In this document: positions 33,868 through 42,047 of the stretch, in pieces | How the letters are laid out: each line of letters starts with the position of its first letter | Position numbering within the stretch: the first letter of the stretch is position 1 | DNA from: Oribacterium sinus | Lineage (GTDB): Bacteria; Bacillota; Clostridia; Lachnospirales; Lachnospiraceae | Assembly: GCF_014202695.1 (NCBI RefSeq) | Contig: NZ_JACHHH010000008.1 | Location: forward strand, 78,709 to 142,708 | Direction of reading: 5' to 3' | Length of the DNA: 64,000 nucleotides | Program-made: the position numbers and the translations under genes | The notes under the pieces: model-generated | Seen by the model: the letters and a program-made list of their open reading frames with translations, nothing else | Told to the model about the DNA's origin: nothing | The model's database searches: none

Positions 33868-35751
33868 ATGTTTGGAATAAAAGAGAAGAAAAAATCTAAG
33901 ACAATTAAAAACTATGCAAAAGAAGTGAACCAAAACATATTGAATATGATAACACCTTCAGGTGTTGACTTTGATCGGTCGCACTTAAATGTTTCTGAGA
34001 ATATTGGAACTGTGCTTTGTATCAGTCGTTATCCGGCTGAAGCAGGATTCGGCTGGCTTACAACTGTCTGTAACCTTGAATCTACACAAACAAAAATAGA
34101 ATTTAGATATACCGCACCGGACAGACTCGCAAAACAGCTGAATAAAAGACTTAGTGAGTTAAAAGAAGCTTTTGATCTTTCCAAGGTAGAGTCTGAAAAG
34201 CAGTCTTTAAAAAATGCAATAGAGAATTTAAAAGAATTAGTAAACCGTATTGTAGTAAAAGGGGAGCCAGTTGGCTATGTAAACATTCTGCTATATATAA
34301 CGGCTGATAATAGAGAAGAGCTGTTCAGTAGATTAAAAAGAGTTCAGAGTGCTTTATCTATCGTGGAATGTAGAACCAGAACTTTACTGTTTAAACAAGA
34401 TTTAGCCTTTGCTACACTAGCCCCCTATGGTCTTCCAAACTATGAAAAGATCAGTAATGTTGGAGAACGTCCGATGCCTATTAGTACGTTTTTTGGAGGC
34501 TTCCCAAATGCTTCATCGGGGCTTAATGATGTTAGTGGTTATTATCTAGGTAAAACAAAAGAACAGCGATTAGTTATTCTCGATCAATGGGTAAGAAGTA
34601 AAGATAGAACCAATTCTAATTGGATCTTTACTGGAATTCCTGGAGTCGGAAAGTCTACGGCTGTAAAAGATATATTAGCGAAAGAATATTTTTACGGCAC
34701 GAAAGTAATTATATTTGATCCGGAGAAGGAATATGTAGATTTATGTCATAGCGAATATATCAATGGAGATGTTATAGACTGTGTATCCGGAGCAAGTGGT
34801 AGAATCAATCCCTTACAAGTAAGAGTGACCGGGAAGATCACAAAGGACGATTTAGAATCCGAAGAGAGTATTGAAGAATACTACGGAGAGCATATAGGAT
34901 CTGATCTAGCACTATATCTCCAGCAATTGCGTTTGTTCTTTGCTTTATATTTTGGAAAAAAAGAATACTCTTCAGATATTGCTACGATTCTTGAAATAAC
35001 GCTTATTAAGCTATATGAGAACTTTGGAATAACCTGGTATACAGATATCTCTAAGCTAAAGAATGAAGATTTTCCTATCATGGAAGACCTATATGAACTT
35101 TCCGTATCTTTAGCAGAGGAAGAGACTAATCCTGTTTATAAAGATCTCCGGACAGCTCTTTCCTTAAAGTTATATAGTGCTGGAAAAGGAGCAGATCAAT
35201 TTATCTGGAATGGATATACTACTCTTAATCCGAAGAGTAATTTTATAGACTTAAATGTATCTAATCTATTAGATAGTGATGAAAATGTTAAGAAAGCACA
35301 ATTCTATAATCTAATGATGTGGAGTTGGCATGAAATGTCTGCAAATAGACAAGAAAAATGCTTGTTTGCAGTAGATGAAGGCTATCTATTTGTTGACGAT
35401 GAATATCCTGATATGATGAAGTTTCTGAGAAATATATCAAAACGTGCAAGGAAATACGAGGGGGGATTACTTTTTATAACTCATTCTGTAGTAGATATAT
35501 TGGATCCGGCTGTCAAAAGGTACGGCCAAGCTATCATTGATAACGCTTGTTATAAGCTCCTAATGGGTACAGATGGAAAGAATCTACGAGAAACACAGGA
35601 GCTTTTCAATCTCTCTGATAAAGAGCTTTCAGTACTTTCCAGCAAAGAAAGAGGAAGAGGAGTATTTATGTGTGGATCTATGCGTATGAATCTTTCCATT
35701 GATCTTTCTGATGATATGCTGGAAATGCTCGGAAAAGGTGGAGGAAGATAA
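33868..35751 (+). CDS. virB4: VirB4/TrsE-type conjugation ATPase
   Basis: 627 residues. Walker A GIPGVGKST at residues 256-264, then FDPEKEYVDL near residue 285, Walker B CLFAVDEGYLFVDDE near residue 495, and the RARKYEGGLLFITHSV motif near residue 530. It drives assembly and function of the type IV secretion channel. It overlaps the hydrolase gene by one base. Family-typical length. Confidence 0.92.
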   Translation: MFGIKEKKKSKTIKNYAKEVNQNILNMITPSGVDFDRSHLNVSENIGTVLCISRYPAEAGFGWLTTVCNLESTQTKIEFRYTAPDRLAKQLNKRLSELKEAFDLSKVESEKQSLKNAIENLKELVNRIVVKGEPVGYVNILLYITADNREELFSRLKRVQSALSIVECRTRTLLFKQDLAFATLAPYGLPNYEKISNVGERPMPISTFFGGFPNASSGLNDVSGYYLGKTKEQRLVILDQWVRSKDRTNSNWIFTGIPGVGKSTAVKDILAKEYFYGTKVIIFDPEKEYVDLCHSEYINGDVIDCVSGASGRINPLQVRVTGKITKDDLESEESIEEYYGEHIGSDLALYLQQLRLFFALYFGKKEYSSDIATILEITLIKLYENFGITWYTDISKLKNEDFPIMEDLYELSVSLAEEETNPVYKDLRTALSLKLYSAGKGADQFIWNGYTTLNPKSNFIDLNVSNLLDSDENVKKAQFYNLMMWSWHEMSANRQEKCLFAVDEGYLFVDDEYPDMMKFLRNISKRARKYEGGLLFITHSVVDILDPAVKRYGQAIIDNACYKLLMGTDGKNLRETQELFNLSDKELSVLSSKERGRGVFMCGSMRMNLSIDLSDDMLEMLGKGGGR

Positions 35752-37469
35752 TGAATGCTATCCTTCAAAAAATTCTCCGTTATCTTATCCTGACAGATAG
35801 TGGACATAAAATATTAAAGGGTATTCTAATCCTTATTATTGGCTTTATATTACTACCAACAATTGCCTTTTCTCCTGTTGCCGGATTTGTTAATGGAGTT
35901 AAAAATTTTTTTGAAGGTGAAGGAGATTTAGATGACGATGCAGATGTTTCTTCATTTTTAGGAGATGACTTTTCTATTATTGAAATGAAATATTATAAAT
36001 CTGTAGAATCTGCCAGAGCTAAGCATATAGACCTAATAAGTGAAGAGCAAAAAAGCCTGGCAGAGACCGTCAGAGAAGAACACAAATATACCGTTACTGT
36101 AAAGGATGCCAATGGCAATGAACACGAAGAAACTAGGTACCCTACAGTAGATACTCCTCTTCCCAATCCTCCAATGGTTAGTGTACTGGCTTACTTTTGT
36201 ACAACAGAGGAAATACAAATTGCCGATGGTAAGAAAAAAATTAATGAAAGCAAAGTAATGGATTTTTACCAAAAAATTGCAAAACGTCCCTTTAGAGTCA
36301 TTGAACGTAGCAAGGATCATTATATTGTAATGGTTGAATACATGACGGAACAAGATATTATAGGATTGCTTCAATCTGAAGGTACCTTTAAGGATGAAGG
36401 AGATGTTGATCTCTTTGAGACCTCAATAGAAAGAATTAAAGAATTTATTGATGAAGCTGGTGGGTTTAAGTATGACGGCGAAGCTGTTGGGCAAATTAGT
36501 AATGCTGAAATTGCTAAGCAGATCTGGGATTATTTCAAATCTTTAGGATGGTCTGACTATGCTACTGCCGGCATCATTGGAAATTTTGAAGCAGAATGTA
36601 GCTTACAGCCTAATTTACAGGAAAAAGGTGGAACCGGAATAGGACTGGGGCAATGGTCTCACGAAAGAAGAACAGCCTTCTTAAATTGGTTATCTGAGAA
36701 CGGAAGGGATATATCCGATATAACGGCTCAATTAGATTATTTGATAGTTGAGAATTGCTGGCATGGCGGAACTCTTACTCTTTATAAAAGCGGTGGACTC
36801 AAACATACCAGTAAAGTAAAGTCCTTATCTGAGTTTTCTACATACCAGTACTCTTCCGTCCAGGAAGCCACAGAAGATTTCCTTTGGCATTGGGAAGGAC
36901 CAAATTATCAGAAAGCACAAGTAGGAAGAAGAATTGGAGCTGCTAACCAGGTCTATAATCTATTCTCTGCTGGAGCAGTAGCAAAAATCCCGGAAGTAGC
37001 AAAAAAAGGAAAGGATCCAAAGTTATATTTCGCATATGGCATAATTCCTACAAATTCTTTTACGGCAGAAAAACATATGCAAAGCATTAGCTTCAGAAAT
37101 TCTAAAGGTGTAATGAAAACTGTAAGAGTAAATGCATCGGTAGCTCAGGATGTTCTAACTGCATTACAGGAGATATCTGAAGCTGGATATGAGATAAAAC
37201 AAATTGGAGGATACTCATTTAGGCAAAAAGTAGGATCCAATGGATTATCTTCCCACTCATATGGACTAGCTATTGATATAAATTGGGATTACGGTAATCC
37301 CTTTATCAAAAAGGGAAAAATACAGGCTGGCACCAGGTATTTATCTCATGAATTATCTATGACAGAAGGGAGCATTCCTGTCCGAATAATGGAAGCTCAT
37401 GGCTGGATCTGGGGTGGACATTGGACAAATTCCAAAGATTATATGCATTTTTCTATTACAGGAGATTAA
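35751..37469 (+). CDS. Two-domain cell-wall hydrolase of the conjugation apparatus
   Basis: 572 residues: a membrane helix near residues 20-44, an exposed linker, a phage-tail-lysozyme domain (about 255-400; YATAGIIGNFEAECSLQPNL and GIGLGQWSHERR), and a C-terminal M15/VanY-like peptidase domain (SSHSYGLAIDINWDYGNPF and WTNSKDYMHF with zinc ligands His/Asp/His). It would cleave both glycan and peptide bonds to open peptidoglycan for the channel. Such lysozyme-plus-peptidase fusions are usual in Gram-positive conjugation systems, though here the peptidase is M15 rather than NlpC/P60. Confidence 0.85.
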   Translation: MNAILQKILRYLILTDSGHKILKGILILIIGFILLPTIAFSPVAGFVNGVKNFFEGEGDLDDDADVSSFLGDDFSIIEMKYYKSVESARAKHIDLISEEQKSLAETVREEHKYTVTVKDANGNEHEETRYPTVDTPLPNPPMVSVLAYFCTTEEIQIADGKKKINESKVMDFYQKIAKRPFRVIERSKDHYIVMVEYMTEQDIIGLLQSEGTFKDEGDVDLFETSIERIKEFIDEAGGFKYDGEAVGQISNAEIAKQIWDYFKSLGWSDYATAGIIGNFEAECSLQPNLQEKGGTGIGLGQWSHERRTAFLNWLSENGRDISDITAQLDYLIVENCWHGGTLTLYKSGGLKHTSKVKSLSEFSTYQYSSVQEATEDFLWHWEGPNYQKAQVGRRIGAANQVYNLFSAGAVAKIPEVAKKGKDPKLYFAYGIIPTNSFTAEKHMQSISFRNSKGVMKTVRVNASVAQDVLTALQEISEAGYEIKQIGGYSFRQKVGSNGLSSHSYGLAIDINWDYGNPFIKKGKIQAGTRYLSHELSMTEGSIPVRIMEAHGWIWGGHWTNSKDYMHFSITGD

Positions 37470-37570
37470 TTGCTTGTGAATCTATAGATAATTTGCTGTA
37501 AAAAAGTATGTAACATGGTAGAATTTAACAAAGAAATATTCATGGATTTGGTAATAGAAAGGAGCTTTTT

Positions 37571-38512
37571 GTGAAGGTGTGTAGACTATTTAAAACTTTT
37601 ATAACACTATTTATTTTTCTGTGTATCCCTTTTTCTTTGGCATATGGTAAGGAAGCTAAAAATTTCTATATAGATCCTATATTTGAGGGAGAACCATTAT
37701 TTACTGGGATGGAGGTTTATGTAGAAAAAGACGGGAAATTTTTTGCACTGTATCAGACTATGGATTATTCGGATTATAGGTATTCTACGCACCTGGAGAA
37801 AGGGACATACACGTTCCAGTGCCGAGTTATGTATAACACAAAAGCTCGATATAAAGTTGAACCTAAAAGTATTACCTTAGTAATTGATGATAACAATTAT
37901 TTAAAAGAAAACAAATTACAATTTACTGTAATTAATAGAGAATGGGATCCGGAAGGACTAGAGGAAACAGAACCTATTCCTCCAGATCCGGATATTGAAA
38001 CCTTACCGGATCCTTCAGAGATATCAGACGAGCAATTAGAATCCTATTTTGCTTTAAGTGATGAGGATAAGAATAAACTCTTAGAAAGTCAGAGACAAGA
38101 GATGTGGATAGAGGAAAGCATCTGGGAAAAGAAAAATAGCTTTATTACAAAATACAATATTGAACCAGGAACTAATTTATTGGGAGAAACCGGAGATGGG
38201 GATATGCATTGGAATCCGGATGATATTGGTGAAGATGGACTACCTAAATCTTTAACTAGTGATGCAAATGTAACCGAAAATGATGCTGAACAAGTCGAAG
38301 ACGAATCTAAATCAACAGATTCATTAGAGTATATGGAAAGCTCTGAAAACGCTTCTGTACCACAATCGGAAACCAGTAAAAATGTAGAAGTGAACGATAC
38401 GAAATCCTCAAAAAACATTGCATTTGTTTTGGGTGTTGCTCTAATTGTTTTCTTGGGCATTGGATACTTTGTGATAAAAGGAAGGAAAAACAATCATGGA
38501 GAAGAGTCCTAG
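37571..38512 (+). CDS. Secreted, membrane-anchored conjugation-cluster protein
   Basis: 313 residues with an N-terminal signal peptide (residues 1-25, ending near LAYG), a beta-rich domain (FEGEPLFTGMEVYVEKDGKF, then THLEKGTYTFQCRV), an acidic low-complexity stretch (residues 230-275), and a C-terminal helix with a basic tail. No LPXTG motif, so it is membrane- rather than wall-anchored. GTG start after AAAGGAG. A surface adhesin or channel extension is possible; function unknown. Confidence 0.65.
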   Translation: MKVCRLFKTFITLFIFLCIPFSLAYGKEAKNFYIDPIFEGEPLFTGMEVYVEKDGKFFALYQTMDYSDYRYSTHLEKGTYTFQCRVMYNTKARYKVEPKSITLVIDDNNYLKENKLQFTVINREWDPEGLEETEPIPPDPDIETLPDPSEISDEQLESYFALSDEDKNKLLESQRQEMWIEESIWEKKNSFITKYNIEPGTNLLGETGDGDMHWNPDDIGEDGLPKSLTSDANVTENDAEQVEDESKSTDSLEYMESSENASVPQSETSKNVEVNDTKSSKNIAFVLGVALIVFLGIGYFVIKGRKNNHGEES

Positions 38513-38648
38513 TTCAATCAAATTTCTGAAAATCTGTATTTATATTGTAATTACTGTCTTTGTTCTATTTTTATCTTTTACACGTCCGGTAAAAGAATAT
38601 TCCATTCAAGATTTTATGACTATATTGGAAGGGGGAAATAATGGATAG
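38496..38648 (+). CDS. 50-residue single-helix membrane protein
   Basis: ATG at 38496, overlapping the end of the previous gene by 17 bp and the start of the next by 8 bp. It encodes a basic N-terminus, one membrane helix (about 11-29) and a short polar tail (RPVKEYSIQDFMTILEGG). Double overlap suggests translational coupling inside the cluster. Function unknown. Confidence 0.55.
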   Translation: MEKSPSSIKFLKICIYIVITVFVLFLSFTRPVKEYSIQDFMTILEGGNNG

Positions 38649-39756
38649 ATCTGTCTTGTACATTTCCAGTAAAGCTTTAAAAATGACTTTGGATTACAGC
38701 ATAAAAGATTCTAATCTCCTAACGATAGATAGTAACAACCAGGTCTCAAACCATTTCGAATTAGAAGATTTTATGAAGAAAAAAGCGTTTTATTTTTCTG
38801 AAAGAGATATTGATATTTTTGCCATTGACCTTTCTGCATTGATTGATAAAGATGATAAAGTCCTAGATTTGATACGTTCATTTTTAACACTAAATGAAAA
38901 TATCCGCATTGTAATTATTGCACCGGATGCAAGTCCTGGAGATGCCATTCTGGCAAATCTATTTGCTCTTGGAATTCGTAATTTTGCCAGCGGTAAAGAT
39001 TTTGTTGTACTTAAACAGAACCTGGATAAATGCTTCTCTGAAGAAGGTATGTCGTACAAAGATGCAGTTGAATATCAGAAACTGAAGGATACTTCAGTAG
39101 TTGAACATACAGAAATGAAGGAAATTAACTATGTTACAATTGGGGTAACTGGAGTTGATAGAAAAGCCGGATCTACTCATAACTCAATTGTTATTGCAAA
39201 TCAGCTTAGAACTCTTGGATATTCTGTAGCTTGTTTCGAACTTTCTCCACACCAGGATTTTGAACGAATTAGAAAAGGAGAAGAAATCAAAGGTGGTGGG
39301 GATAAATTCTTTACCAGTAGAAACATAGATTTTTATCCTAATGCTTCAGAAAGCCTGATTGAAGAGGTTAAAAAGGATAAGCACTACCATTTTCTTGTAC
39401 TAGACTTCTCCGGAAATACAGAAGAAATTCAATATTTCAATAAGTGTCATATTAAAATTGTGCTCGCTAATATTCAATCCTGGGAGATAGATAAGTTGGT
39501 GCAGTTCTATAACAGGTATGATGAGGAAGCTAGAAAAGAGATTTCTTTCTATATAAATTTTTTACAAGCTGATAAAAAATCTCTTGAGAAAACATTTAAG
39601 ACACAATTTCATTTTGTTGGGTATGCTCCGGATCCCTTCAATACACCGGAATTTCCGGATTTAAAGGATTTGCTATATCCCTTTACTACCGGTGTTAGAA
39701 AGAAAAAGAAATTTGAATTTCCATTCTTTAAAGGGAAGAAAATAGCTGTATTATAA
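38641..39756 (+). CDS. MinD/TadZ-like protein with degenerate P-loop
   Basis: 371 residues. The first half looks like an atypical receiver-type fold (IFAIDLSALI, IRIVIIAPDASPGDAILANL). The second resembles a MinD/ParA-superfamily domain (YVTIGVTGVDRKAGSTHNSI near residue 163), but the glycine/lysine P-loop is altered. TadZ/CpaE localisation factors share this two-part design. It may position the channel or the element. Overlaps the 50-residue gene by 8 bp and ends the transfer cluster. Confidence 0.55.
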   Translation: MDRSVLYISSKALKMTLDYSIKDSNLLTIDSNNQVSNHFELEDFMKKKAFYFSERDIDIFAIDLSALIDKDDKVLDLIRSFLTLNENIRIVIIAPDASPGDAILANLFALGIRNFASGKDFVVLKQNLDKCFSEEGMSYKDAVEYQKLKDTSVVEHTEMKEINYVTIGVTGVDRKAGSTHNSIVIANQLRTLGYSVACFELSPHQDFERIRKGEEIKGGGDKFFTSRNIDFYPNASESLIEEVKKDKHYHFLVLDFSGNTEEIQYFNKCHIKIVLANIQSWEIDKLVQFYNRYDEEARKEISFYINFLQADKKSLEKTFKTQFHFVGYAPDPFNTPEFPDLKDLLYPFTTGVRKKKKFEFPFFKGKKIAVL

Positions 39757-39778
39757 CAATTTATTATGAAAAAATATG

Positions 39779-39829
39779 TGTTTCAATATTTAGAGAATAC
39801 TTTGTTGTTTTTTTCTAAATATTGAAACA
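39779..39829 (+). terminator. Terminator of the transfer gene cluster
   Basis: Perfect 16-bp inverted repeat (TGTTTCAATATTTAGA and its complement) with a T-rich loop, 22 bp after the last transfer gene. Confidence 0.55.
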
Positions 39830-39930
39830 TGAAAGACATACTGATGATTATGTTCCTCTATTTAGTCGATTTTTTGGCTTTCATTTATCAATGAATGCTT
39901 TACAAAATATAGAAGAAAAACAATTTTTTA

Positions 39931-39959
39931 TTGACTGCGTACGCTGTCAATGCTATAAT
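39931..39959 (+). promoter_or_regulatory. Strong promoter with an embedded operator palindrome
   Basis: TTGACT (39931-39936), 17-bp spacer, TATAAT (39954-39959). The -35 and spacer form a 20-bp palindrome TTGACTGCGTACGCTGTCAA with only one mismatched pair. A dimeric repressor bound there would block RNA polymerase. The ribbon-helix-helix-like protein at 40577 is one candidate. Confidence 0.75.
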
Positions 39960-40008
39960 ATACTTAGTTAAGAAAACGGATTGCCCCAAGGGCGGAAAGG
40001 CAGTAACT

Positions 40009-40284
40009 ATGAAGATTACTAAAGAGATGGTAGCAAAGCACATTATGAATCAGACCGAAATATCAGAGCCTTTTGATGAAACAAAAAAATGTGCTATGGC
40101 TTTCTGCTATAGTGAAGGCAGTAACATAGTATTTAAGGATGTTTGGGAAGAAGAGCTAAAGGAGTGGGGGGCACTTGACAAAGATGGGGGTTATGACACC
40201 AATTTTGAAAGCCTTGAAAATGAAAACTTTATGAGAATTTGCCAAGAGTTAGCAGACAAGTACAACTCAGAATATGAAGACTAA
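40009..40284 (+). CDS. Small acidic accessory protein A
   Basis: 91 residues, acidic, no membrane helix. The frame is open from 39931, but that start lies inside the promoter, so the ATG at 40009 (after GGAAAGG) is used. Its segment FDETKKCAMAFCYSEGSNIV followed by FKDVWEEELKEW aligns with the next gene's protein (MDETKNFTITLCDSEGRTIE, VKDIKEVEIKNW), so the two are tandem paralogues. Small acidic proteins under a strong repressible promoter in an ICE resemble anti-restriction or anti-defence genes, but that is a guess. Confidence 0.65.
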   Translation: MKITKEMVAKHIMNQTEISEPFDETKKCAMAFCYSEGSNIVFKDVWEEELKEWGALDKDGGYDTNFESLENENFMRICQELADKYNSEYED

Positions 40285-40325
40285 ATAAGATAGGATTCTA
40301 ATGAGAAGCCAGAAGGGTGAAAAGC

Positions 40326-40511
40326 ATGGATGAAACAAAAAACTTCACTATAACTTTATGCGATAGTGAAGGCAGAACTATAGAAGTTAAGGACATTAAG
40401 GAAGTGGAAATTAAGAATTGGAGAGTACCTGATGAGGAGATTGCCAAAGAGTACGAGGATTTCTTAAGTCTTGTTCATAAATATAACCTTCAGAATGATG
40501 AGAACGAATAA
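40326..40511 (+). CDS. Small acidic accessory protein B
   Basis: 61 residues, paralogue of protein A (shared DETK..C.SEG..I..KD..E.E.K.W pattern). ATG at 40326 has AGAAGGG eight bases upstream; a GTG at 40317 is an alternative. It follows protein A by 41 bp, probably the same transcript. Function unknown. Confidence 0.6.
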   Translation: MDETKNFTITLCDSEGRTIEVKDIKEVEIKNWRVPDEEIAKEYEDFLSLVHKYNLQNDENE

Positions 40512-40576
40512 GCGGGGGATTTCCCCCTCTTATCCATTTGTTTATGAAAAGAAAATGAAATAGAGGAAGATGTATA

Positions 40577-40771
40577 ATGGGATGGAAAGAAAATAAAGCT
40601 ATAAGAGATTTAGAATATTCCAAAAAAAACAGAAAACGGATTCCGTTTGATGTACAAATATCGGAATATGAGCATTTAAAGCAAGTTGTGAAAGATACTC
40701 CTGTCATTACCTATGTAAAGCAAGCTTTGAATGCATATAGCGGAGAAGAAATCTTTAAAATAAAGAAGTAA
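40577..40771 (+). CDS. Small ribbon-helix-helix-like protein
   Basis: 64 residues: a basic N-terminus, RIPFDVQISEYEHLKQVVKDTPVITYVKQALNAYSG, consistent with a strand followed by two helices as in Arc/MetJ repressors. It is the third gene after the operator-containing promoter at 39931 and may be its repressor. AGAGGAAGATG-type site upstream (GAGGAAG). Family assignment is by pattern only. Confidence 0.55.
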   Translation: MGWKENKAIRDLEYSKKNRKRIPFDVQISEYEHLKQVVKDTPVITYVKQALNAYSGEEIFKIKK

Positions 40772-40962
40772 GCGAAACAATCAGAGGAATATTTCATACA
40801 TTATTGAATTCGTAAATACAAATTATGTTTCCTGGAGAGGTAATGGCAATGTCTTTAAAATGAAGCGTTTTTTTGCGTTAAACTTATAGACCGAAAATGG
40901 ATTTAACAATTAGAAGTATTATGTTTCCTGTTTCGGTAGAAGGAACATAACGCAAAAAATAA

Positions 40963-41028
40963 GTGTGTCAATGGTTTCCCGTAAGGGTTGAGGAAAATAG
41001 AAAGTATTTTCCTCAACCATTGACACAC
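40963..41028. repeat. 66-bp two-stem inverted repeat
   Basis: Outer 14-bp stem GTGTGTCAATGGTT / AACCATTGACACAC, inner 10-bp stem TTGAGGAAAA / TTTTCCTCAA, and a small CCC-GTAA-GGG hairpin between them. It lies in a 358-bp gene-free stretch (40772-41129) that also holds repeated TATGTTTCCTG (about 40827 and 40920) and an inverted TTTTTTGCGTT pair (about 40867 and 40936). No gene is visible. It could be a small RNA, a terminator or a secondary origin. Confidence 0.6.
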
Positions 41029-41129
41029 GAAAAGCACTCTTGTAATGATTAACACATGATGACTATCTAAATGTGTGCATAAAGAAAGTGTAGAATTGAG
41101 AATACATAGAAAAGAGAGGTGAAATAGAG

Positions 41130-41381
41130 ATGAAAAGTTTACCTTATGTACCTCCTTACCATGGGGATATACATTATATAAATAGTTTTGTTTTTAAAGG
41201 CCAAAGAGTTGATAATGGAGAATACATTATCGGAAGAATAGGGTTACCCCATATCGTTAAAAGGAATATTAGTTTACCTAACAAGGAAGTTGAAACTGAA
41301 ATGTGGGTTTACGAAAATAAGAATAAGAGAAAGCCGTGGAAAATGTATTATGTAAAAACAGAAACTATTGAGATGTTATAA
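41130..41381 (+). CDS. Hypothetical ICE protein, 83 residues
   Basis: Soluble, aromatic-rich (SLPYVPPYHGDIHYINSF), with GQRVDNGEYIIGRIGLP in the middle. Starts after AGAGAGGTG. No family recognised. Between the accessory block and the methylase/helicase. Confidence 0.6.
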   Translation: MKSLPYVPPYHGDIHYINSFVFKGQRVDNGEYIIGRIGLPHIVKRNISLPNKEVETEMWVYENKNKRKPWKMYYVKTETIEML

Positions 41382-41459
41382 ATCAAAACTTTTGGATTTT
41401 AAAAAAAGAATAATAATTAGAGGGATAGAGAAGTTTGTTTTTTTAAAGGAGAATACAAT

Positions 41460-41999
41460 ATGATTAAAGATCTAGTTAAAGATGATGAGAAAGTTATAAG
41501 AGTATTAAAAGGATGTTGGAACGAAGCCTCCAGACAAGATATGTATGATGATCTACTAGCCGGAATGTATCCTCCTCTTTCAGACTGGTGGTGGAATACT
41601 TATGAAAAAGCCCCCTGTTATATTCAAGGAAATGAAGTATATTGCTTTAGCTATGCAATAGTAGGAGAAATGTTTTTACTAGGTACATTAGAAGAATTAG
41701 AAGAAGAAATAAAAACCAGAGAAGAGGAAAAATTAACTTATTGGGGATTAGAGAGGATTCATTTTTTAAATCAACACCGTTATGGAGAAGCCTTTAAATT
41801 GTTGAAGGAAGGAGATCTATGGACAAGCTGTAAAAGAGTAGAAAGAGAAGCTTTAAAAAGAGAATCTGAGCTTTTGGCAATAAGGGAACAACATTTTGCT
41901 CATTTAAAGGATTCTGATTATGAAGCTTATTCTAACGAACTGGAAATGGCAAAACACGAAGTAAATAGACAAATTCATGAAGAACTAATTTATGTTTAA
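41460..41999 (+). CDS. Hypothetical ICE protein, 179 residues
   Basis: Starts after AAAGGAG. Residues 30-65 contain PPLSDWWWNTYEKAPCYIQG, and the C-terminal half is a long charged helix (KREsELLAIREQHFAHLKDSD). No domain recognised. Directly precedes the giant methylase/helicase gene, separated by a short hairpin. Confidence 0.6.
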   Translation: MIKDLVKDDEKVIRVLKGCWNEASRQDMYDDLLAGMYPPLSDWWWNTYEKAPCYIQGNEVYCFSYAIVGEMFLLGTLEELEEEIKTREEEKLTYWGLERIHFLNQHRYGEAFKLLKEGDLWTSCKRVEREALKRESELLAIREQHFAHLKDSDYEAYSNELEMAKHEVNRQIHEELIYV

Positions 42000-42007
42000 G
42001 TGAATCT

Positions 42008-42031
42008 AGGGGCGTTCGTCGTCCCTTTTTT
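42008..42031 (+). terminator. Terminator-like hairpin before the methylase/helicase gene
   Basis: AGGGGCG-TTCGT-CGTCCCT followed by TTTTT. It may attenuate read-through into the 6.5-kb gene, which begins 17 bp later. Confidence 0.5.
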
Positions 42032-42047
42032 CAAATAAGGAGAAATT

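Noticed and set aside
39931..40008. Upstream extension of accessory protein A
   Set aside because: The extended start lies on the -35 box of a near-consensus promoter; the ATG at 40009 has its own ribosome binding site.
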